Positions 28,902-36,699 of a DNA stretch of 64,000 bases are shown one piece after another. This stretch comes from JBBIWA01 sp037439425 (lineage in GTDB: Bacteria > Acidobacteriota > Blastocatellia > RBC074). Within the stretch, counting starts at the first letter, position 1; each line of letters starts with the position of its first letter. The stretch lies in assembly GCA_037439425.1 (NCBI GenBank), contig JBBIWA010000016.1, positions 25,385 to 89,384 on the forward strand. The letters are read 5' to 3'. The notes beneath the pieces were generated by a model that saw only the letters and a list, made by a program, of their open reading frames with translations, ran no database searches and had not been told where the DNA came from. A program made the translations under genes and the position numbers.

Positions 28902-29114
28902 AATTGAATTCGGTTTCAAGACTGGTTAGCTCTCTCCTCTCTTCTTTCGCCGGAGTTCGGAAGAGCGATGATAACCACCTGACTTATCGGCCAGATGGAG
29001 TTTGAACTTTAATGGGCTGGGCGCAAAGGGTGAAGAGCTAAGGGTGCTCTTTGCGCTTGGCCCTTTGCTCTTGGCACCCGGCCGCGCCTATCATAGCCTC
29101 GAGGAGGATGAGAT

Positions 29115-29210
29115 ATGGGATTGACCCGGATGCAGCAACTGGGTGCCTGGGGCTGGCTCACGGCGCTCTTGCTGCTGGCGCTCTATCGTTGGTTTTCCTT
29201 CCACCAGTGA
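29115..29210 (+). CDS. 31-residue single-span membrane peptide upstream of miaA
   Basis: A short frame encodes MGLTRMQQLG, then WLTALLLLALYRWF and FHQ: one hydrophobic helix with a basic N-terminus. AGGAGG lies seven bases before the ATG, one of the best ribosome sites in this part of the window, and the stop is only three bases before the miaA ATG. It may be a real small membrane protein or a leader peptide that couples ribosomes into miaA. It is not recognised as a known family. Confidence 0.45.
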   Translation: MGLTRMQQLGAWGWLTALLLLALYRWFSFHQ

Positions 29211-29213
29211 CCC

Positions 29214-30173
29214 ATGAGGGATCAAAGAGCACAACCTTTGATCGCTGTAGTTGGCCCGACTGCTTCGGGCAAGAGCGATTTGGGGATCGCTTTGGCTGAA
29301 CGTTTTCACGGAGAGATCGTCAACTGCGATTCAGTTCAGCTCTACCGTGGCCTTTATGTGGCCACGGCTAAAGTTCCGCCCGCAGAGCGGCGTGGCATCC
29401 CGCATCATCTGATTGACATTGTCGGTCCGGAGGAGAACTTCACTGCGGTTGCCTGGGCCGAGCGAGCGCGGGCAGTCATTGCCGAGATAGAAGCACGTGG
29501 GCAGCTAGCCCTCCTGGTGGGGGGCACGGGTTTCTACCTGCGCGCCTTGACTACGAAATTCTTCTGCGAGCCGGAGATCGATCCGAGCCTGCGCCCGCGC
29601 CTGCATCGCCTCCGCTGGCGGCGTGGTGCCGAGCATCTGCATCGGATGCTGGCGCGCGTAGACCCGGTCTCAGCCAGACGTTATGCTCCCAGAAACTGGT
29701 CGCGCGTGATTCGCGCGCTGGAGGTCTATTTCTCTTCGGGCCTCCCGCTCTCCACCTGGCAAGCGCGCAGTCCCTTAGAGCCAACGGAAGAAGCCAAGCG
29801 GCTTTATTACCTGGTGTTGAGCCCGCCACGCGCTGAGCTGTATGAGCGCATCAATCAGCGAGCAGAGGTGATGCTTAAGCGCGGACTGGTAGAGGAGGTG
29901 AAGAGCCTGCTTGAGGCAGGAGTCTCGCCGGAGGCGAAAGCCTTTAACGCGCATGGCTACCGGCGCGTGATTGAATATCTAAAGGGGCAGCGCACTCTGG
30001 CCAGTGCTCTCGAACAAATGAAACTCGACACCCGCCATTATGCCAAGCGGCAATTGACCTGGTGGCGCAAGCAGCCCCACACGTTTTGGCTTGAGGGTTT
30101 TGGATTCTCTGAAAGCATTATCGAACAGGCCAGCCGAATCGTCGCGCAACTCAAAAATGCAGCCCCAATGTAG
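29214..30173 (+). CDS. miaA: tRNA dimethylallyltransferase
   Basis: This 319-residue enzyme adds a dimethylallyl group to N6 of A37 in tRNAs reading codons that start with U. Seen directly: P-loop VGPTASGKSDLGIALA, NCDSVQLYRGL (DSxQ motif), HHLIDIVGP, LVGGTGFYLRAL, and the C-terminal AFNAHGYRRVIEYLKG and TRHYAKRQLTWWR motifs. All are hallmarks of MiaA and all are intact, and the length matches the family. The ATG at 29214 has no strong Shine-Dalgarno of its own, so it may rely on coupling to the 31-residue frame just upstream. Confidence 0.96.
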   Translation: MRDQRAQPLIAVVGPTASGKSDLGIALAERFHGEIVNCDSVQLYRGLYVATAKVPPAERRGIPHHLIDIVGPEENFTAVAWAERARAVIAEIEARGQLALLVGGTGFYLRALTTKFFCEPEIDPSLRPRLHRLRWRRGAEHLHRMLARVDPVSARRYAPRNWSRVIRALEVYFSSGLPLSTWQARSPLEPTEEAKRLYYLVLSPPRAELYERINQRAEVMLKRGLVEEVKSLLEAGVSPEAKAFNAHGYRRVIEYLKGQRTLASALEQMKLDTRHYAKRQLTWWRKQPHTFWLEGFGFSESIIEQASRIVAQLKNAAPM

Positions 30174-30397
30174 CTTTCAGCAAGTGTTCTTTGCAAAGTC
30201 ATGAGCAACCTAAACACTTTCCCTCTGCCAGGCACCTCTTGCGCAGTCAGGGGCGAACTAACTGCTTCGCCTTGGAGCCAGCAGGACGCTGGCGAGTGTC
30301 CGGACCGCGGAAGCTGCGTGGAGCGGTCCAGGGCCTGGTTAATTAGACAGCGCGGCGCGTAAGACCGCCCTTCACATTCTGGCGACTGCGATGGGGC

Positions 30398-30462
30398 TTC
30401 GGATTTGGAATTTCGGATTTCGGATTGCGAATTTAAATCCGAAATCCGAAATCCGAAATTCG
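30398..30462. repeat. dispersed ATTTAAAT-centred palindrome, copy 1
   Basis: A long near-palindrome is built from repeated TTCGGA/TCCGAAAT words around the centre ATTTAAAT at 30431-30438. Further copies occur near 35511, 36657, 38582 and 40687, with half-copies near 42090-42175. As RNA or single-stranded DNA it would form a hairpin of more than 20 bp. No transposase is associated. Confidence 0.7.
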
Positions 30463-30469
30463 CCATCCC

Positions 30470-30619
30470 CATCTGCCTGTTACCCCGTCCTTTAGCCTTT
30501 ATCTCAAGCACAATCGCAGGTGAGATGAGCTTCGCTGCAGTACTCTCTCCCACACAGGCAGCATCTATCCAGTGGGTCTTCGGCAAAGAGCGTCCAGTCC
30601 GGTTGTACTTAGAGCGCAT
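30470..30619 (-). pseudogene. IscB-like RNA-guided nuclease C-terminal remnant
   Basis: The minus strand encodes RSKYNRTGRSLPKTHWIDAA, then CVGE, and further on VLEIKAKGRGNRQM. This is the RuvC-III (HxxDAAC) and C-terminal signature of IscB-type RRXRR/HNH nucleases carried by IS200/IS605-type elements. Everything N-terminal is gone: upstream the sequence runs into a different inverted repeat at about 30635. Downstream it merges with the ATTTAAAT palindrome. No guide-RNA scaffold can be recognised nearby. Confidence 0.65.
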
Positions 30620-30634
30620 TTCAAAACCTCTTTT

Positions 30635-30715
30635 TTCGCCACCGAGACACGGAGGAAGAGGGGTCGAAGATCGCCCTTCTCCACTTCTCCGCGCCTCTGT
30701 GGTGAGGTTTGAAAC
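30635..30715. repeat. inverted repeat with C/G-rich 'cacggagg' ends
   Basis: CACCGAGACACGGAGG near 30642 and CTCCGCGCCTCTGTGGTG near 30687 form imperfect inverted arms around a purine-rich middle. The element interrupts the IscB remnant. No coding function is seen. Confidence 0.4.
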
Positions 30716-30832
30716 GGATTCTTAGTTCGTGCCCCGGTTGAGCATGCTACCGCAAAACCTAGATACTTCAGGTAACTTAACAAGAAGTAACGTGTCACGT
30801 TCACTAAAGCGGCATCCTTCAGTGGACGGCCG

Positions 30833-30871
30833 GCCTGCTTGCGCGCTGCACGCAGACAGGCGCAAGCAGGC
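30833..30871. repeat. 12-bp perfect inverted repeat
   Basis: GCCTGCTTGCGC (30833-30844) and GCGCAAGCAGGC (30860-30871) are exact reverse complements around a 15-base spacer. The region lies between miaA and the minus-strand CNNM gene and has no open reading frame of interest. It could be a repeat-element end or an RNA hairpin. Confidence 0.5.
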
Positions 30872-30932
30872 GACGCGGCAGGCAGGCGCTGTATCACTGA
30901 GCCTCACTTGAGTGTTTTGCGAGAGAAAGGCA

Positions 30933-30957
30933 GTTATCAAACCGCCAGTTTGATAAC
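30933..30957 (-). terminator. hairpin downstream of the CNNM/CBS gene
   Basis: GTTATCAAAC and GTTTGATAAC form a perfect 10-bp stem with a 5-base loop, 28 bases past the stop of the minus-strand gene. The following minus-strand bases (TGCCTTTCTC) are only partly T-rich, so this may be a moderate terminator or an RNA-stabilising hairpin. Confidence 0.45.
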
Positions 30958-30984
30958 TTTCCTTATCCCTCTTGCGCCGCGCAC

Positions 30985-32394
30985 TCAACCCTCAACTGAG
31001 CGAGGAGATTCACCGCTGGCTGAAAGTGATACCGGCGCAACTGCTTGAGATTCGGCCGGCTGGGCGGCTGGAGTCAGGAAATTCAATCTCACTGATTTGA
31101 TCCGGTGGCGGTCGGCCTGCTCGACGGTGAAGCACGCGTTGTTGTATTGCACCGTGTCTGAGACGCGCAGGACGCGCCCGGCCTGGGCCATCAAAAAGCC
31201 AGCCAGCGTGTGGTAAATGGCATCTTCTGGCAAATCGAGGCCGAGCCGGCGATTGACCGAACGGATGGAGATCATGCCATCGAGCAGATAGCTGCCATCC
31301 TTGTGGCGCTGCAGTAGCTGGCGCGCTTCTTTGTCGAACTCATCTTGAATCTCACCGACGATCTCTTCGAGCAGGTCTTCGAGCGTGATGATCCCCTCAA
31401 CTCCGCCGTGTTCATCAGTCACGATGGCGAAATGAAATCGCCCTTCCTGCATCCGCCGGAGCACAGCATCGAGCCGCATGCTGTCGGGGATAAAAGTGGC
31501 TGGCCGCAGTATGGACGAGAGCGAGAAGTTTTCTCGCTGATCCCAGAAGGCGAGAATCTCTTTGCCGTGAATGATTCCGATGACGTTATCGAGCGTGTCG
31601 CGGTAGACCGGCAGACGCGAATAACCACTCTCCCGGATGCGCGCAATGATCTCTTCAAGTGACATCCCTTCTGTCACCGCCACGACGGCGTGGCGCGGCA
31701 CCATCGCATCACGCGCTGCGAGGCCAGAGAAATCCAGCGCTCGTGACAGGATCGCCTGCTGTTCAGGCTGCAGTTGCCCGCCTTGACGGCTGAGTTCGAT
31801 CAGGTGGCGCAGTTCCGCTTCACTGTAGACCGGGCTGTGTCCCGGCCTGGCTTCCAGTCCCAACAACCTAACCGCCAGATTGCCAGCTTCATTCAACAGC
31901 CAGATCGGGGCTTTGAAGAGCCTGTAGAAGATCGCAATCGGACGCGCGACAGCCAGCGCGACGGCCTCGGTTCGCTGCAGCGCCAGCGTTTTTGGGGCTA
32001 GCTCGCCCAGCACAATATGCAGGAAAGTAATCGCAGAGAAGGCTACTGCAATAGCTACGGAGTGCGCGGCCGCAGTAGCTGCGGCGCTAGGCAAGAGCAG
32101 AGCAAAGAAAGGCTCAAACATCTGCGCCAAAGTCTGTTCCCCAATCCAGCCGAGCGCCAGGCTCGCAATCGTAATGCCCAGTTGCGTGGCCGAGATGTAG
32201 GCGTCCAGATGGTCTAAAACGGAGAGCAGAAGCCGGGCGCGGTGATTGCCCTCACTGGCCAGAGCCAGCACTTGTGAACGCCGCACTCCGACCAGCGCAA
32301 ACTCGGTCGCGACGAAAAACCCATTGGCTAGCACCAGCAGCAATACCACTGCCAGCCGCCATAGATAACTAAATAATGCTCCAGACTCATCCAT
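30985..32394 (-). CDS. CNNM/CBS/CorC-HlyC family membrane protein
   Basis: This 469-residue protein has an N-terminal CNNM (DUF21) membrane domain with three to four helices and the FFVATEFALVGVRRSQV signature. A CBS pair follows (MVPRHAVVAVTEGMS..., RLPVYRDTLDNVIGIIHGK, and a second EGRFHFAIVTDEHGGVEGI), then a CorC/HlyC C-terminal domain (GMISIRSVNRRLGLDLPED). Such proteins are linked to Mg/Co ion export or homeostasis and are often misnamed hemolysins. All domains are complete and the length is usual. The gene is transcribed away from the Dabb/MFS genes and appears single. Confidence 0.9.
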   Translation of the reverse strand: MDESGALFSYLWRLAVVLLLVLANGFFVATEFALVGVRRSQVLALASEGNHRARLLLSVLDHLDAYISATQLGITIASLALGWIGEQTLAQMFEPFFALLLPSAAATAAAHSVAIAVAFSAITFLHIVLGELAPKTLALQRTEAVALAVARPIAIFYRLFKAPIWLLNEAGNLAVRLLGLEARPGHSPVYSEAELRHLIELSRQGGQLQPEQQAILSRALDFSGLAARDAMVPRHAVVAVTEGMSLEEIIARIRESGYSRLPVYRDTLDNVIGIIHGKEILAFWDQRENFSLSSILRPATFIPDSMRLDAVLRRMQEGRFHFAIVTDEHGGVEGIITLEDLLEEIVGEIQDEFDKEARQLLQRHKDGSYLLDGMISIRSVNRRLGLDLPEDAIYHTLAGFLMAQAGRVLRVSDTVQYNNACFTVEQADRHRIKSVRLNFLTPAAQPAESQAVAPVSLSASGESPRSVEG

Positions 32395-32609
32395 CGGTTC
32401 GGTAATCGGGTGAAAAGCGAGCTAAGAGTATACCACAGACGCTGTCAAGATGCTCACCGCCTAACAGGGGGGATTGCTTGCCTGGCCTTGAGAGGAAGCG
32501 GCTCCCGTAGTAGTATCCGTAGCCGGGTCGCTTCTTACGCGAATAGAGTGACTCAGGAGAAATAGAAGCTATCTTTAAAGACCAAATTACTTGAATGGCA
32601 GGAGAGAAG

Positions 32610-33011
32610 ATGAAAAGATCATTGCTGCGCTTTATCTTGTCAGCTTTGCTGTTAATCGCCGTCTTTGCCGCCGGTCTCGTCATCGGGCAAAACAAGTACG
32701 GGATGCCGAAGACGGTCATCCATGTCGTTACGGTCAAGTGGAAGCCTGAAGCTACTCCACAGCAGCGGCAGAAAGCGCTCGAAGGCGTCAAGGAGATGGC
32801 GGAGAAAATTCCGGGCATTAAAAACATCTGGCTCAAGACGCTGAGAGTGCAAGGGACTTCCATGGAAAATCCCTATGATGCTGCTTTCGTCATCGAGTTC
32901 GAAAATGAAGCAGCCATCAAAACTTACGAGACGCATCCGCAACACGAGGAGTGGTACAAGGTCTACATCCCAATCCGCGCCGAAAGCCGTTCACACCAGA
33001 TCACCAACTAA
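32610..33011 (+). CDS. exported Dabb (stress-responsive A/B barrel) domain protein
   Basis: This 133-residue protein has an N-terminal hydrophobic segment (LLRFILSALLLIAVFAAGLV), acting as a signal or anchor, and a Dabb ferredoxin-like domain (IHVVTVKWKPEATPQQRQ... and FENEAAIKTYETHPQHEEW, with the conserved HP-H pattern). Dabb proteins form dimeric barrels; some are enzymes, but most have no known role. ATG 32610 follows GGAG by six bases and is preferred over an ATG fifteen bases earlier. It is followed 53 bases later by an MFS gene. Confidence 0.75.
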   Translation: MKRSLLRFILSALLLIAVFAAGLVIGQNKYGMPKTVIHVVTVKWKPEATPQQRQKALEGVKEMAEKIPGIKNIWLKTLRVQGTSMENPYDAAFVIEFENEAAIKTYETHPQHEEWYKVYIPIRAESRSHQITN

Positions 33012-33064
33012 GAAGCAGTGACGAGTGAGGAGCTCGGCCCGGCTCTTCACTCATCGCTGACTCG

Positions 33065-34342
33065 ATGACGATGAAGATTGAAGCCTCACCGGAGACGACT
33101 GTTCTGCAAGAACCCAAGACCGGCCATTTGAGCCGGGTCTTTCGCGCTTTTAGCTACCGCGATTTTCGGTTGCTCTGGTTTGGCGCCTTCACTTCCAGCG
33201 CGGGGACCTGGCTGCAAGAGACCGCGCTCGGCTGGTTCATCCTGCAACTGACCAATCAAAGTTTCTATCTGGGACTGAACAACTTCCTGGGCACGGCGCC
33301 GATTCTGCTCTTTTCGCTGATCGGCGGAGTGGTGGCCGATCGTTTTGATCGCCGCCGGATCTTGCTCACCTCACAATATCTGCAACTCATCTTCGCCTTC
33401 GTCCTGGCGGTGTTGGCCGCGCTGGAGACCATCCCGGCCTGGCACCTGATTGTCTATATTCTGCTGCTTTCGTTTCTGACCGGCTGCGCGCAGGCCTTCG
33501 GCGGGCCGGCTTATCAAGCGTTGATCCCGGCGCTGGTCGAGAGGCGTGATCTGGCAAACGCGATCGCGCTCAATTCGATTCAATTCAATCTGGCGCGCGT
33601 GGTGGGGCCCTCGATTGGCGGAATCGCGCTGACCTACTTTGGCGTTGCCATCTGCTTCGGGCTCAACGGCCTTTCGTTTATCGCCGTCATCGCTGCGCTT
33701 TCGCTGTTGAGCGTCCGGCACATTCCACGTACTGGCAATAGCAAGTTGCACCACGAGTTGCGTGGCGGACTATCTTTTGTCTGGACTCACGAAGCGCTGC
33801 GGTCGCTCACCTTGCTTTCCTTTGCTTGCACCTTTCTGGGCACGCCCGTCAGCGTCTTTATGGCAGTCTTCGCCCGAGACATTTTCAAGATGGGGCCGGG
33901 CGGCTACAGCTCGCTGATGACCGTCTCCGGAGCTGGTGCGGTGGCCGGAGCATTGTTCGTGGCCTGGCTTGGCGATCTCAAACACAAGGGGCAGGCAGCG
34001 CTGTTGATGCAAGTGCTGCTAGGCGTGATCATCATTGCCTTCACCTTCGCACCCAATGTCTGGGTGGCTTATCCTCTGATCTTTCTGGCCGGTGTCTTTA
34101 TTATATCTGTCTTTGCCCTGATCAGCTCTCTCATCCAGTTGCTAGTAGCCGATGAGATGCGCGGGCGAGTGATGAGCATCTATATGGTAGCTTTTCGTGG
34201 TGGTATGCCGCTAGGCAGTTTAGCGACTGGCTTGCTGGTCAACTATTTTTCGCTGCCTCACATCGTCGCCCTTGAGGGCTTGCTGCTCAGCCTGCTTGCC
34301 GGTTACTACCTGATCTCCCGTTCGCAAATGAAAGAGCACTGA
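33065..34342 (+). CDS. MFS exporter (EntS/MFS_3-like)
   Basis: This 425-residue protein has about twelve transmembrane helices and the features of the MFS_3 group: FRALSYRDFRLLW-like start (here FSYRDFRLLWFGAF), GGVVADRFDRRRIL (motif A), NAIALNSIQFNLARVVGPSIGG and DEMRGRVMSIYMVAFRGGMPLG. These proteins export small molecules such as siderophores or drugs by proton antiport across the inner membrane. The substrate is not evident. Two in-frame ATGs (33065, 33071) are possible. It may be co-transcribed with the Dabb gene. It converges on the minus-strand alcohol dehydrogenase gene. Confidence 0.88.
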   Translation: MTMKIEASPETTVLQEPKTGHLSRVFRAFSYRDFRLLWFGAFTSSAGTWLQETALGWFILQLTNQSFYLGLNNFLGTAPILLFSLIGGVVADRFDRRRILLTSQYLQLIFAFVLAVLAALETIPAWHLIVYILLLSFLTGCAQAFGGPAYQALIPALVERRDLANAIALNSIQFNLARVVGPSIGGIALTYFGVAICFGLNGLSFIAVIAALSLLSVRHIPRTGNSKLHHELRGGLSFVWTHEALRSLTLLSFACTFLGTPVSVFMAVFARDIFKMGPGGYSSLMTVSGAGAVAGALFVAWLGDLKHKGQAALLMQVLLGVIIIAFTFAPNVWVAYPLIFLAGVFIISVFALISSLIQLLVADEMRGRVMSIYMVAFRGGMPLGSLATGLLVNYFSLPHIVALEGLLLSLLAGYYLISRSQMKEH

Positions 34343-34344
34343 AG

Positions 34345-34367
34345 CCGGGTGAGGTGACCTCACTCGG
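34345..34367. terminator. bidirectional hairpin between convergent genes
   Basis: CCGGGTGAGG-tga-CCTCACTCGG forms a 10-bp stem (one G-T pair) exactly where the plus-strand MFS gene and the minus-strand dehydrogenase gene end; it overlaps the latter's stop. It lacks a T-run, so it may act as a roadblock or with Rho. Confidence 0.45.
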
Positions 34368-35364
34368 TGCGGACTTGGATCACCGCTGCTCCGCGAATCG
34401 CATCGTGTTTGAGCGCCTGGAGTGCGGCATTGGCTTGATCGAGCGGGTAAAGCTGCACCTGCGTGCGAATCGGGATCTCAGCCGCCGTTCTGAGAAAGTC
34501 TTCGCCGTCCTGGCGTGTGTTGTTAGCGACGCTGCGAATCACGCGCTCGTGATAGAGCAGTTGGTAGTCAAGCGGTGGGATGGGACTCATATGAATCCCG
34601 CCGAGCGCTACGGTCCCACCTTTTTTCAAGGCCTTCAGCGCCGCTATGACCAGTTCGCCAGCGGGCGCGAAGATGATTGCGCTATCGAGTTTCGCCGGCG
34701 GCTCCTGGTTGCTGTCCCCGGCCCAGGCCGCGCCCAGCTCGCGCGCCAGTTGCTGATGCCGCGCGTCACGCGTGAAAGCGTAGACTTCAGCGCCCCAATG
34801 CCGCGCCACCTGAATGGCCACATGGGCTGCAGCACCGAAGCCATAAAGGCCCAACCGCCCGCCCGCTTCGATGCCGGACAGGCGCAATGATCGAAAGCCG
34901 ATGATGCCAGCGCACAGCAGCGGCGCAGCCTCTTCATCAGTGAAAGCATCCGGAATCGGATAGACGAACCCTGCGGGTGCAAGGGCGTATTCTGCGTAGC
35001 CACCGTCAACCACGTAGCCGGTGAAGAGAGCGCGCTCACACAGGTTCTCTTTACCGGCGCGGCAGTATTCGCATTCACCGCAGGTGCGATGCAGCCAGGG
35101 GATGCCTACTCGTTCGCCGCCGCGAAAGCGCGTGACACTTTCACCGAGCTGAACGATGCGACCGATGACTTGATGACCAGGGATCACGGGCGATTTGCGC
35201 GGCGGCAACTCACCTTCGATCACGTGTAGGTCGGTGCGACAAACGCCGCAGGCCGAGATTTGCACAAGCACTTGATCCCCGATGGGGTGTGGATCAGGTA
35301 TTTCGGTGAATTCGAGCGGGTTGTTTTCGATCGGAGCTACCGCCCTCAAGAGACAGGCTTTCAT
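34360..35364 (-). CDS. zinc-dependent alcohol dehydrogenase family protein
   Basis: This 334-residue medium-chain dehydrogenase has catalytic-zinc residues in CGVCRTDLHV and PGHQVIGRI, a structural-zinc loop CGECEYCRAGKENLC and a Rossmann glycine motif LGLYGFGAAAHVAIQVA. The LGLYGFGAAAH pattern and shortened length match the bacterial zinc-binding alcohol dehydrogenase subfamily often found beside, but distinct from, AdhP. It should oxidise alcohols or reduce aldehydes with NAD(P); the substrate is unknown. All zinc ligands appear present. It is probably a single gene. Its promoter lies in a region rich in dispersed palindromes. Confidence 0.88.
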   Translation of the reverse strand: MKACLLRAVAPIENNPLEFTEIPDPHPIGDQVLVQISACGVCRTDLHVIEGELPPRKSPVIPGHQVIGRIVQLGESVTRFRGGERVGIPWLHRTCGECEYCRAGKENLCERALFTGYVVDGGYAEYALAPAGFVYPIPDAFTDEEAAPLLCAGIIGFRSLRLSGIEAGGRLGLYGFGAAAHVAIQVARHWGAEVYAFTRDARHQQLARELGAAWAGDSNQEPPAKLDSAIIFAPAGELVIAALKALKKGGTVALGGIHMSPIPPLDYQLLYHERVIRSVANNTRQDGEDFLRTAAEIPIRTQVQLYPLDQANAALQALKHDAIRGAAVIQVRTE

Positions 35365-35366
35365 AT

Positions 35367-35545
35367 TTCGGACTCGGGAATTGCGAATTTCGGATCTGGA
35401 ATTTCAATTCGCAATTCTCTTTTGAATTCGGCAATTCGCAATACGAAGATGGGCACGCAAGGATGCGTGCGCTCCCAGGGAGTTTCGGACTCGGGAATTT
35501 CGAATTGCGGATTTAAATCCGAAATCCGAAATCCGATCTCTTTCT
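35367..35545. repeat. ATTTAAAT palindrome copies and a GCACGC inverted repeat
   Basis: Two direct copies of TTTCGGACTCGGGAATT (about 35367 and 35482) flank a GGCACGCAAGGATGCGTGC-type palindrome at about 35452. The second copy runs into an ATTTAAAT-centred palindrome (35511-35518). The GCACGC element reappears in the leaders of gnd and the selenoprotein gene. Composite nesting of two repeat families is visible. Confidence 0.65.
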
Positions 35546-35746
35546 CTCTTAGCGAAGAGTTAAATGGACACAGCTATCTTACTACAACGAGGCAGGATGA
35601 GAAAGTCGCACCGCTGATCAGTGGCTTTGAGCTCATCTCTACCAGTAAAGGTTGAATGGTCGGATTGCAATTCATCAGGCGTGAGCTATAATCCGGAGCG
35701 GTCATCACAATCATCACCACAGACAACCAAGATCTAAAGGAGAGCT

Positions 35747-36610
35747 ATGGCGAAGAAAGCGACCAAGAAGCCTGCTGCCATCAAGAAAGTCAAGCGCGCG
35801 CCGAAGCGAGCTTTGTGCGTTGGCATTAACGACTACCCTTACGAAGGCAATGATTTGAATGGCTGCGTCAACGACGCTCGCGCGTGGGCTGAACTGCTGA
35901 GGAAACATTTCGGCTTCGCAACTTCGGATGTCAGAGTGATGCTGGACCAAGAAGCCACCAAGAAAAATGTCATCACCGCTTTGAAAGACCTCTTCGCTGG
36001 AGCCCGCCCGGGCGACGTTCTGGTCTTCACCAATTCTTCTCACGGTTCTTACATCGCCGATAAAAGTGGTGACGAGGAGAAATACGATGAGATCCTCTGT
36101 CCCTACGACATCACAGACAACGAGATCGTAGATGATGAGTTGCGCGAGCTCACTTCTGGGGTGAAGGACGGTGTGCAGATCACGGTGATTCTGGATAACT
36201 GTTTTTCGGGCACGGCCACGCGCGCGGCGGTGAGCGAGATTTTGCCCGGCTTCAGCACTACGCCCGATGACCGGCGCGTGCGGTTTTTAAGCCCGGCGCT
36301 GCGTGGCCTGCCAGTGCTGGAAAATCCCTGGACGGCGCAGCCCAAGTCGAGGCTCAAATATCCACAAGCGAAGATGAAAGAAGTGCTCCTGAGCGGCTGT
36401 ACCGATAAGGAATACTCCTACGATGCTTACTTCAACGGAGTCTATCACGGGGCGTTGACCTATTACGCTTTGCAGGCCATTAAGCAAGCCAACTACCAGC
36501 TCACTTACGCGCAGTTGCATCAGCGGATAAACTACCTGATCAGCGACTATCCGCAGCATCCGCAGCTTGAAGGCAAAAGCGCCAACAAGAAGCGGCAGAT
36601 CTTCAGTTAG
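35747..36610 (+). CDS. caspase-like (C14) cysteine protease
   Basis: This 287-residue protein opens with a Lys/Ala-rich basic tail (about 1-20), then a metacaspase-type fold: RALCVGINDYP, NDARAWAELLRKHFGF, the catalytic histidine in FTNSSHGSY (His99) and the catalytic cysteine in VILDNCFSGT (Cys152). Both dyad residues and the DxCxSG context are intact. An acidic pocket suggests Arg/Lys specificity as in metacaspases, by inference. AAGGAG precedes the ATG. The next gene, 89 bases downstream, encodes a lipase-CHAT fusion, so two caspase-clan proteases are probably co-expressed. Bacterial proteins of this type often act in programmed death, defence or stress proteolysis; here the role is not known. 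Confidence 0.88.
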   Translation: MAKKATKKPAAIKKVKRAPKRALCVGINDYPYEGNDLNGCVNDARAWAELLRKHFGFATSDVRVMLDQEATKKNVITALKDLFAGARPGDVLVFTNSSHGSYIADKSGDEEKYDEILCPYDITDNEIVDDELRELTSGVKDGVQITVILDNCFSGTATRAAVSEILPGFSTTPDDRRVRFLSPALRGLPVLENPWTAQPKSRLKYPQAKMKEVLLSGCTDKEYSYDAYFNGVYHGALTYYALQAIKQANYQLTYAQLHQRINYLISDYPQHPQLEGKSANKKRQIFS

Positions 36611-36637
36611 GCAGAAGTCAGCTGTGAGCACATAAGA

Positions 36638-36678
36638 ATCGGATTGCGAATTGCGGATTTAAATCCGAAATCCGAAAG
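36638..36678. repeat. ATTTAAAT palindrome copy in the caspase-CHAT spacer
   Basis: A copy of the dispersed palindrome is centred at 36657-36664 and nearly fills the 89-base gap between the two protease genes. It would form a hairpin in the shared transcript and could influence relative expression. Confidence 0.65.
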
Positions 36679-36699
36679 CGGCTGTGCGGAGGTAACCTG

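Noticed and set aside
30038..30619. A 193-codon minus-strand frame as one gene
   Set aside because: It is a chimera of the IscB remnant, a palindromic repeat and the antisense of miaA; only the first 50 codons are meaningful.
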